A DNA stretch of 64,000 nucleotides from SZAS-103 sp036496805 (GTDB lineage: Bacteria > Pseudomonadota > Gammaproteobacteria > Xanthomonadales > Xanthomonadaceae), in assembly GCA_036496805.1 (NCBI GenBank), contig DASXKN010000026.1, positions 124,001-188,000 of the forward strand, given 5' to 3'. Each line of letters begins with the position of its first letter. The first letter of the stretch is position 1. The translations under genes and the position numbers were made by a program. Positions 16,868-24,354 of the stretch are shown one piece after another. The notes below the pieces were generated by a model. The model was not told the origin of the DNA and did not search any database. It was given only the letters and a program-made list of their open reading frames with translations.

Positions 16868-17548
16868 ATGCGCACACGGCGGCTGGGCCAGTGGATCCGG
16901 GTCGCGGTACTTGCGGGCGCGCTCGTCTGCATGGCCGCCACGCAGGCGGCCGGACTGCTGATACGGATCAGCGACGACAAGGGACATCCGGTCGGGGACG
17001 CGGTCGTGACGGTGCTGCCGCAGGATCCGGCGATGAAGCTGGCGCCGCGGCGCGCGTCCGCTCCGGCGACGAAGATCATCGACCAGAAGAACGAGACCTT
17101 CATCCCCTATATCCAGACGTTTCGTCCGGGCGACAGCGTGCTGTTCCGCAACAGCGACACGATGCGCCACCACGTCTACACCTTCTCGCCGCTCAAGCCG
17201 TTCGAGTTCGTGCTGGTGCCCGGCGACAGTTCCAAACCGATCGAACTCGACCAGACCGGCGTGATCGCGGTCGGCTGCAACATCCACGACCAGATGATCA
17301 CCTATCTTTACATCTCGGATGCGCCGTGGATCGCGCAATCGGGCGCAAACGGGCAGGTCGAATTCAGGGACGTGCCCGCCGGCGCGTGGAACGTGCGGGT
17401 CTGGCATCCGCGCCTGCGCCCGGGAAAGCCCGACCTGGCGCAATCCACGACGATCGTGGCCGCCGAAGGAACGAAGACCCTGAATTTCTCGCTTTCCCTG
17501 CTGCCCGATTCGCGGCGCGACTTCGACCGCGAGCACACGCGTTACTGA
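16868..17548 (+). CDS. Periplasmic cupredoxin-like (methylamine-utilisation type) protein
   Basis: A 226-residue protein with a signal peptide (about residues 1-29, ending TQAAG). Residues 60-150 form a plastocyanin-like domain with candidate type-1 copper ligands: His in MRHHVYTFS (about residue 100) and Cys, His and Met in VGCNIHDQMITY (about residues 137-143). This pattern is annotated as 'methylamine utilization protein' in many genomes, but here no amine dehydrogenase genes are present. The C-terminal part (about 155-225) looks like a small beta domain. The stop is 21 bases before the EAL gene, and the three genes to 21150 form an operon, suggesting a redox or copper signal passed to the EAL protein. 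Confidence 0.82.
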   Translation: MRTRRLGQWIRVAVLAGALVCMAATQAAGLLIRISDDKGHPVGDAVVTVLPQDPAMKLAPRRASAPATKIIDQKNETFIPYIQTFRPGDSVLFRNSDTMRHHVYTFSPLKPFEFVLVPGDSSKPIELDQTGVIAVGCNIHDQMITYLYISDAPWIAQSGANGQVEFRDVPAGAWNVRVWHPRLRPGKPDLAQSTTIVAAEGTKTLNFSLSLLPDSRRDFDREHTRY

Positions 17549-17569
17549 CGGACCACGAGCGAGAAGACG

Positions 17570-19930
17570 ATGGGATTCCGCTTTCGCCTCGCCTCCTTCT
17601 TCGTCGCCGCACTGGTGATCGTGCAGGCGCTGACGGCGGTGCTCGTCTACGAGGTCACCCGGCGCGAGTTGATCGGAGAAGGCCAGCGCCAGCTTGGCGT
17701 CGCCGCGACCGCGTTCGCGCGCCAGCTCGACGACCTGTCCGAGCGCGTGGCCACGAACGTGCAGGTGCTCGCGCTCGATTTCGCGCTGCGCTCGGCGATC
17801 GCGCAGCGCGACCAGGCGACCGTGCTGTCGGCGCTGCGCAACCACGGCCGGCGCGTCGGCGCGGCGCGGATGATGCTGGTCGGGACGGACGGAAAAATCG
17901 AAGCCGACACCACCGCCGCGACCGACACGTCGCGTGAATTCCCCTATCGCGACCTGCTCGAACGCGCCTACGAGAAGCCGGCGGCCGCGCTGGTGACCGA
18001 AGGCGGGCATGCCTACTGGATGGTCGTCGTGCCGGTGTTCGCGCCGACCCTGGTCGGCGAGATCGCCGCCGCGATCCCGGTGGACGACTCCCTGCTCGCG
18101 CGCCTGCAGGCGCAGTCGACCCTGCCGAAAAACGTCGAGCTGGCGGCGATGGTCGGCGGGAAATGGCAGGTCGTGGCGCACGGCCAGGATCGCGCCGCGA
18201 TGACCGCGGGGCTGGCCACGCACGGCGACCGGCTTCCCGATCGCCCCGAACTGGTCGATGTCGACGGCCGCGAATACGTCGTGCAGGCGGTACCGCTCAA
18301 TGGCTCGAAGCAGAGCGCGGCGGTGGTGGCCGTGCTCGGCTACTCGGTCGACGAAGCGCTCAGCCCGTATCGCTCGGTCGGACGCGCCTGGGCGGCCCTG
18401 CTCGGATTCGGGTTCGCAGTGGGCCTGCTCGGCGCCTGGCTGATCGCGCGCGGCGTGTCGCGCCCGGTGGAACAACTCGCGGCATCGGCGCGGCGCATCG
18501 AGGCCGGCGACTACCGGCTCGACGACATCGCCACGCCCAGGCCGGCCGCGCGCCGCGACGAGATCGGCCAGCTCGCGTCGGCCTTCGCCAACATGGCGCG
18601 CGCGATCGGCGAGCGCGAGGCGCAGATCCGCCACCAGGCCGGCCACGACCAGGTGACCGGCCTGTACAACCGCGTCGCCGCCGAAACCGCGATCCAGCGC
18701 GAACTCGCCGCGCACGCCGAACGTCCCGCCGCACTGCTGATGGTCGGACTCGGGCGCGTGCCCGAGATCATCAAGACCATGGGTCATGCGGTCAGCGACC
18801 GCCTGATGCGCGACACCGGGCAGCGCATCCAGCGGCCGGTCGGCGATGCACTGGTCGCGCGCGCGACCGATGCGCAATTCGCGATCTTCCTGCATGCGCA
18901 AGGCAAGTCCGAGGCGATCGCGGCCGCGTTCCGCGTGCTCGACGTCCTCGCCGCGCCCTACCAGGAAGCCGAGCTCGCGCTCGAACTCGCGCCCGCGGTC
19001 GGCATCGCCCTGTTCCCCGCGCATGGCGGCGAGGCCAGCGCGCTGCTGCGGCGCGCCGAGGTCGCGTTGATCGCCGCGCTCGGTTCGGAGGAACCGGTCG
19101 TGGTCTACGATCCTTCCACCGATCCGCACCGCCCCGAGCGCCTGTCGCTGATGGCCGACCTGCGCGAAGCGCTCGACCACGACCAGCTCGCCCTGCACTA
19201 CCAGCCCAAGATGCTGCTCGACGGCATGCGCATCGATGGCGCCGAGGGCCTGGTGCGCTGGCAGCACCCGCGCCTGGGCATGGTGCCGCCGGACGCCTTC
19301 ATCGCCATGGCCGAGGAGACCGGCAACATCCGCCGGCTCACGCGCTGGGCGCTGGCCGCGGGCATCGCGCAGGAGCAGCGCTGGAGCGCGCAGGCCTCGG
19401 CCATCCGGGTGGCGATCAACCTCTCGGCGCGCGACCTCGACGATGCCGACCTGCCGCGCCGCGTCGCCGAACTGCTGTCGATCCACAAGGTGGCTCCGGA
19501 GCGCGTCGTGCTGGAAATCACCGAGAGCGCGGTGATGGGCAAGCCCGATGCCGCGATCGGCGTCATGCGCAAGCTCGCCGACCAGGGCATCGACCTGGCG
19601 ATCGACGACTTCGGCGTCGGCCAGTCCTCGTTCGCCTACCTGCGCCGGCTGCCGGTGCGCGAACTGAAGATCGACAAGACCTTCGTGCTGAACCTCGCGC
19701 AATCGCGCGAGGACCAGACCATCGTCGGCGCGATCGTCGATCTCGGCCATCGCCTCGGCTACAAGGTCACCGCCGAGGGTGTCGAGGAACGCGCCACGCT
19801 CGACTGGCTGGCGAAGATCGGCTGCGACCATGCGCAGGGTTACTTCATCGCCCGGCCGATGGCGGTGGACGGCTTCGATCGCTTCATCGCGGATGCAGCG
19901 GCGCGCGCGCCTTCGGGAAGCCCTGCATGA
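17570..19930 (+). CDS. Membrane sensor with degenerate GGDEF and intact EAL (c-di-GMP phosphodiesterase)
   Basis: A 786-residue protein with a membrane helix (about 7-28), a periplasmic sensor domain (about 30-275), a second helix (about 278-297), a HAMP linker (to about 355), a GGDEF-like domain (about 358-520) and an EAL domain (about 525-775). The GGDEF active-site motif is lost (ATDAQF in its place). The EAL motif reads EGL, but the other catalytic residues are present: N in INLSARD, E in LEITES, DDFGVG, K in LKIDK, AEGVEE and the final QGY. It therefore probably degrades c-di-GMP. Genes for a cupredoxin and an outer-membrane protein flank it in one operon. Confidence 0.9.
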   Translation: MGFRFRLASFFVAALVIVQALTAVLVYEVTRRELIGEGQRQLGVAATAFARQLDDLSERVATNVQVLALDFALRSAIAQRDQATVLSALRNHGRRVGAARMMLVGTDGKIEADTTAATDTSREFPYRDLLERAYEKPAAALVTEGGHAYWMVVVPVFAPTLVGEIAAAIPVDDSLLARLQAQSTLPKNVELAAMVGGKWQVVAHGQDRAAMTAGLATHGDRLPDRPELVDVDGREYVVQAVPLNGSKQSAAVVAVLGYSVDEALSPYRSVGRAWAALLGFGFAVGLLGAWLIARGVSRPVEQLAASARRIEAGDYRLDDIATPRPAARRDEIGQLASAFANMARAIGEREAQIRHQAGHDQVTGLYNRVAAETAIQRELAAHAERPAALLMVGLGRVPEIIKTMGHAVSDRLMRDTGQRIQRPVGDALVARATDAQFAIFLHAQGKSEAIAAAFRVLDVLAAPYQEAELALELAPAVGIALFPAHGGEASALLRRAEVALIAALGSEEPVVVYDPSTDPHRPERLSLMADLREALDHDQLALHYQPKMLLDGMRIDGAEGLVRWQHPRLGMVPPDAFIAMAEETGNIRRLTRWALAAGIAQEQRWSAQASAIRVAINLSARDLDDADLPRRVAELLSIHKVAPERVVLEITESAVMGKPDAAIGVMRKLADQGIDLAIDDFGVGQSSFAYLRRLPVRELKIDKTFVLNLAQSREDQTIVGAIVDLGHRLGYKVTAEGVEERATLDWLAKIGCDHAQGYFIARPMAVDGFDRFIADAAARAPSGSPA

Positions 19931-21150
19931 AACCCCGCCTCGCGCTCGCGCTGTGCCTGGCCGCGCTGGCGTCACGCGCGCAGGCGCAGGATCTCGAATG
20001 GCACGGCTACCTCGACGTGCGCGCGGTCGTGCCAGCGGACGAAACCGGCTGGACCGATGGCGACCTCGGCAAGACGCGCTTCGGCGGCGGCGATGCGCTC
20101 GACGCACGTTTCGGCGGCGCGGCGCTGCAGGGCATCTGGCACGTTTCACCCTCATGGCTGGCGATGGCCGACGTGCAGGTCCAGGCCGACGAGCACCCAG
20201 CCGTCAGCCTGCTCGATGCGTGGCTGCGCTATCGGCCGGTCTCGACCACGCCGTGGCGCTGGACGGCGAAATTCGGCGCGTTCTTTCCTCCGGTCTCGCT
20301 GGAGAACGATGGCGTCGGCTGGACCAGCACCTGGACGCTCACGCCCTCGGCGATCGACAGTTGGGTCGGTGAGGAGTTGCGCACGGTCGGCGCGCAGGTC
20401 GACGTCGAGCATCGCGGCGACGGCGGCAGCTTCGATCTCGGCGCCGCCCTGTTCGGCGGCAACGATCCGGCCGGCGAGATCCTCGCCGCCCGCGGCTGGT
20501 CGCTGAGCGACGCGACCTCGGGCCTCGGCTCGCACCTGCGCGAGCCCGACGTGTACGCATCGGCGATCGGCCTGTCGGCGCCGACCGACTATCCGCCCTT
20601 CACCGAGATCGACCACCGCATCGGCTGGTACGCCAACGCGAACTGGAAGATGGACGGCATCGGCGAGTTCGACCTCATGCGCTACGACAACCGCGCCGAT
20701 CCCGGACGCTACGAGCACTACGAGGACCGCGAGGTGTTCGCCTGGCACACGACCTTCTGGAGCCTGGGCGGGAAGACGCGGGTCGGCGACGTCGTCCTGA
20801 TCGCGCAGGCGATGGACGGCGACACGGTGATCGAACCCTTCGGCGACTTCTACCTCGACACCGCCTTCCATGCCGGCTACCTGCTCGCCGGCTGGGACCG
20901 CGGCGAATGGCGGCCGGCGCTGCGGTTCGACCTGTTCTCGCTGCGCCAGTCGCCCGATCCGTTCTCCCCGCACATGCGCGAGCACGGCAACGCCCTGACC
21001 TTCGCCCTCAACTGGCGCCCGCGCGACTGGCTGCGCCTGACCGGCGAACTCCTGCGCGTCGACTCCAGCCGCGACCAGCGCGTGCTGGAGGGGCTCGATC
21101 CCCACCAGGTCGACACCCAGGTCCAGCTCAGTGCGCGGTTGCTGTTCTGA
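19927..21150 (+). CDS. Outer-membrane beta-barrel (porin-like) protein
   Basis: A 407-residue protein with a signal peptide (MKPRLALALCLAALASRAQA, cut near residue 20) and a body of alternating aromatic and polar residues typical of beta strands. It ends in ...QLSARLLF, with a C-terminal Phe as expected for BAM-assembled barrels. Start and upstream stop overlap as ATGA, so it is coupled to the EAL gene. I recognise no specific porin family. Because it sits after the cupredoxin and EAL genes, it may be the outer-membrane part of the same system, for example a metal or small-molecule channel; this is inference. Confidence 0.8.
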   Translation: MKPRLALALCLAALASRAQAQDLEWHGYLDVRAVVPADETGWTDGDLGKTRFGGGDALDARFGGAALQGIWHVSPSWLAMADVQVQADEHPAVSLLDAWLRYRPVSTTPWRWTAKFGAFFPPVSLENDGVGWTSTWTLTPSAIDSWVGEELRTVGAQVDVEHRGDGGSFDLGAALFGGNDPAGEILAARGWSLSDATSGLGSHLREPDVYASAIGLSAPTDYPPFTEIDHRIGWYANANWKMDGIGEFDLMRYDNRADPGRYEHYEDREVFAWHTTFWSLGGKTRVGDVVLIAQAMDGDTVIEPFGDFYLDTAFHAGYLLAGWDRGEWRPALRFDLFSLRQSPDPFSPHMREHGNALTFALNWRPRDWLRLTGELLRVDSSRDQRVLEGLDPHQVDTQVQLSARLLF

Positions 21151-21284
21151 CGGCGCGATTACTGCGACGATCCGGAACAAGGGGCAGGCGCAGGCCGCAT
21201 CGATGTGCCATTTTGTGAGCAGGCGCACGCAGGTACACAATCGCGCTGGCGGATAGTGAACCCGACGCATCGGACAACCAGACC

Positions 21285-24218
21285 ATGCGCAAGGCCCCAA
21301 CCAGAACGAGGACCCGTCCGGAAGCGGCAGCCATGCTGGACCTGCTCCTGCGCCTGGCCGACGCCGGAACGCCGCGCGCGGTCGCGCAGGTGATCGCGCG
21401 ACTCGTGCGGGAAGACGCGGGCTGCGAGACGGCCGTCATCGCCTGGGGACTGGATGCGCAGGGGGGCATGCAGCGCGAACCCGCCGCCGATCTCGTCGAC
21501 TCGCAACTGGAACTGGCCCGTTCGGCGATCGCGCGACCACAGGCCGTGCTGGTGTCCGACGGCATCCATGCCGCGCTGCGCGTGCCCGACGCGGCGGCCG
21601 CGATCGTGCTGCCGATGGCCTCCGCCCGGCAGGTGCAGGAAACGATGGGCTGCACGACCGAACCGCTGAACGTGGCCTGCCGGCACATGCGCCGCGCGCT
21701 CGAGTCGGCGGCGCTGGAGGACGAGCACAAGCGGCTGGCGCATTCCGAACGGCTCCAGCGCGCGCTGTTCGCGATCGCCGACTTCGCCAGTTCGGACCTG
21801 GACATGCCCGAGCTGCTGCGCGGGATCCACGCGATCGTCGGCGACCTGATGTACGCCGAGAACTTCTTCATCGCGCGCCACGATCCCAAATCCGACACCC
21901 TGCGCTTCCTCTACTTCGTCGACACCGAGGACGACAATCCGCCCGGCAACTACGGCGACGTGCCGATGGAGGCGCTCCGGAACTCGCTGACCTGGTACCT
22001 GCTGCGCGACGGCAAGCCGCTGATGGGCACGACCGAGCAGTTGCGCTCGCAGGTGTCGGGACCGCTGCAGTTCATCGGCACCGATTCGGCCGACTGGCTC
22101 GGCGTGCCGATGACGCGCGACGGGCGCGCCTGCGGCGTGATCGTGGTGCAGAGCTACGACGAGTCGATCGGCTTCAGCGTGGACGATCGCGCCCTGCTGG
22201 AGTTCGTCGCCAGCCACATCCTCACCGCGATCGAGCGCAAGCGCAGCAAGGAGGAGCTCGAACAGCGCGTGCGCACGCGCACCTTCGAGCTCGCCCACGC
22301 CAACCGCGTGCTGCAGCTGGGCATGGCCGAGCGCCAGCACGCCGAGCGCCTGCAGCGGGCGCTGTTCCAGATCGCCGGGCTGGCCACCGCCGACATCAGC
22401 CAGGCCGAGTTCTACCGCCAGGCGCACACCGCGGTGGGCGAGCTGATGAACGCGCGCAACCTGTTCATCGCCCTGCTGAGCGAGGACGGCGAAACCCTCG
22501 ACTTCGTCTATTCCATCGACGAGACCGGCGAACGCTACGAGTCGCGCCCGATGGGCTTCGGCCTGAGCGAATACGTGCTGCGCAACGGCGCGGCGATCCT
22601 GAGCCGGGACAACATCCTCGAGCTCGCCCGGATCGGCGACATCGACCTGGAGGACGTCGGCGAGGTCTCGGTGTGCTGGCTGGGCGTGCCGCTCACGGTC
22701 GGCGACGAGACCATCGGCCTGATCGTGGTGCAGAGCTACGACCCGGAGATCGTCTACGGACCGGCCGAGCACGAGCTATTGACCTTCGTCGCCTCGCAGG
22801 TCGCCAACAGCCTGCAGCGCCGGCGCTCGGTGGAAGCGCTGCGCAGTTCGCACTCGCAGCTCGAGCAACGCGTGGCCGAACGCACGCGCGAGCTGAGCAA
22901 CGAGATCCTCGAGCGCGAGAAGATGCAGGGCCAGCTCAAGCACCAGGTCATGCACGACGCCCTGACCGGCCTGCCCAACCGCAGCTACCTGCTCGACCGG
23001 ATCGGCCGCGTGCTGCGCCGCTTCAAGCGCGACAAGGGCAAGCGCTGCGCCCTGCTCTACCTCGACATCGACCGCTTCAAGATCATCAACGACAGCCTCG
23101 GCCATCTCGCCGGCGATACCGTGCTCAAGGAGTTCTCGCACCGCCTGCAGGCCTGCGTGCGCGAACCGGACATCGTCGGACGGCTGTCCGGCGACGAATT
23201 CGCGATCCTGCTCGAGGACGTGCCGATCCCCGGCGCGGCGATCAAGATCGCCCAGCGCGTGCTGGAGGAAGTGGGCAAGCCGCTGACCGTCGCCGGCGAG
23301 GTGATCGAGCCTTCCACCAGCATCGGCATCGCCATCGGCGACAGCAACTACCAGTACGCAGACGACCTGCTGCGCGATGCCGACACCGCGATGTATCGCG
23401 CCAAGAAGTCGGGCCGCCGGCAGTGGGTGATGTACGACGAATCGCTGCAGGAAAGCGCGGTCAACGTGCTGGCGATGGAGATCAAGCTGCGCAGCGCCCT
23501 GCTGCTCGACCAGTTCGAGCCGCACTTCCAGCCGGTCGTGCGGCTGGCGACCGGCGAAGTGGTCGGCTACGAGGCGCTGCTGCGCTGGAACCATCCCACC
23601 CGCGGCACGATCGGGCCGGCCGAGTTCATGCAGATCGCCGAGGAAAACGGCAGCATGGAGGCGATCGACTGGAAGATGTTCGAGAAGACCTGCAAGCTCG
23701 CCGCAGGTCTTCCCGCCGGTCCGCGCGCCTACGTCGCGATCAACGTTTCGCCGCTGCATTTCAAGCGCACCGACTTCGACGTCCGCCTGATCGAGATGGT
23801 GCGTCGTTGTCGCTGGCCGGCCAAGCGCCTGGTCATCGAGCTGACCGAGGGCTCGCTGATCGACCATCCCGCCGAAGTGCGCGCCACCCTCGACCGCCTG
23901 CGCACCGCCGGCATCGGCGCCGCGCTCGACGACTTCGGCACCGGCCATTCGTCGCTCAGCTACCTGCACACCTTCCCGCTGCGCGTGCTCAAGATCGACC
24001 GCAGCTTCGTCGCCGCGCTGGACAGGGATGCGCAGGGCAGCAGCGCGAAGATCGTCGGCGCGGTGATCGCGATGGCGCGCGCGCTGGAGATGGACGTGGT
24101 GGCCGAAGGCATCGAGACCGTCGAGCAGCGCGATGCGCTTACCGCGCTCGGTTGCGACTACGGGCAGGGTTACCTGCTCGGGCGGCCGGCGCCGGTGGCT
24201 CACTGGGCCACGGCATAG
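21285..24218 (+). CDS. GAF-GAF-GGDEF-EAL cyclic-di-GMP protein (tandem copy 1)
   Basis: A 977-residue soluble protein. Order: a degenerate N-terminal GAF-like part (about 15-135), two GAF domains (about 150-315 and 350-505) each preceded by the phrase RLQRALF, a coiled coil (about 510-540), GGDEF (about 545-710) and EAL (about 720-970). The GGDEF motif is SGDEF (RLSGDEFAILLEDV) and looks active. The EAL motif is intact (YEALLRW), with DDFGTGHSSLSYL and LKIDRSF, so both activities are possible. The next gene is a paralogue. The ATG at 21285 lacks a good ribosome site; an internal ATG at 21333 has GGAAG upstream and is an alternative. Confidence 0.92.
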   Translation: MRKAPTRTRTRPEAAAMLDLLLRLADAGTPRAVAQVIARLVREDAGCETAVIAWGLDAQGGMQREPAADLVDSQLELARSAIARPQAVLVSDGIHAALRVPDAAAAIVLPMASARQVQETMGCTTEPLNVACRHMRRALESAALEDEHKRLAHSERLQRALFAIADFASSDLDMPELLRGIHAIVGDLMYAENFFIARHDPKSDTLRFLYFVDTEDDNPPGNYGDVPMEALRNSLTWYLLRDGKPLMGTTEQLRSQVSGPLQFIGTDSADWLGVPMTRDGRACGVIVVQSYDESIGFSVDDRALLEFVASHILTAIERKRSKEELEQRVRTRTFELAHANRVLQLGMAERQHAERLQRALFQIAGLATADISQAEFYRQAHTAVGELMNARNLFIALLSEDGETLDFVYSIDETGERYESRPMGFGLSEYVLRNGAAILSRDNILELARIGDIDLEDVGEVSVCWLGVPLTVGDETIGLIVVQSYDPEIVYGPAEHELLTFVASQVANSLQRRRSVEALRSSHSQLEQRVAERTRELSNEILEREKMQGQLKHQVMHDALTGLPNRSYLLDRIGRVLRRFKRDKGKRCALLYLDIDRFKIINDSLGHLAGDTVLKEFSHRLQACVREPDIVGRLSGDEFAILLEDVPIPGAAIKIAQRVLEEVGKPLTVAGEVIEPSTSIGIAIGDSNYQYADDLLRDADTAMYRAKKSGRRQWVMYDESLQESAVNVLAMEIKLRSALLLDQFEPHFQPVVRLATGEVVGYEALLRWNHPTRGTIGPAEFMQIAEENGSMEAIDWKMFEKTCKLAAGLPAGPRAYVAINVSPLHFKRTDFDVRLIEMVRRCRWPAKRLVIELTEGSLIDHPAEVRATLDRLRTAGIGAALDDFGTGHSSLSYLHTFPLRVLKIDRSFVAALDRDAQGSSAKIVGAVIAMARALEMDVVAEGIETVEQRDALTALGCDYGQGYLLGRPAPVAHWATA

Positions 24219-24354
24219 CGCGGCGAGCGGCGACGAAGCAACGCATCGCGACCGGCACGACATGAGCGATGGCTTCGCGGGACCTTGACGGGCCGCACAA
24301 GGTTCAGCTTGGCTGTGCTACAGAATCCGACGAACCCGCTTCAATGGAGTGATC

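Noticed and set aside
15203..20155. A very long open frame on the minus strand (1650 codons)
   Set aside because: It lies opposite well-supported GH47, cupredoxin and EAL genes. High GC leaves antisense frames open; composition is Arg/Ala/Gly-rich without domains.
21213..21240. TTGTG/CACAA arms as a possible CRP/Clp site before the first GGDEF-EAL gene
   Set aside because: Arms are only five bases and 18 bases apart; spacing does not fit a TGTGA-N6-TCACA site.
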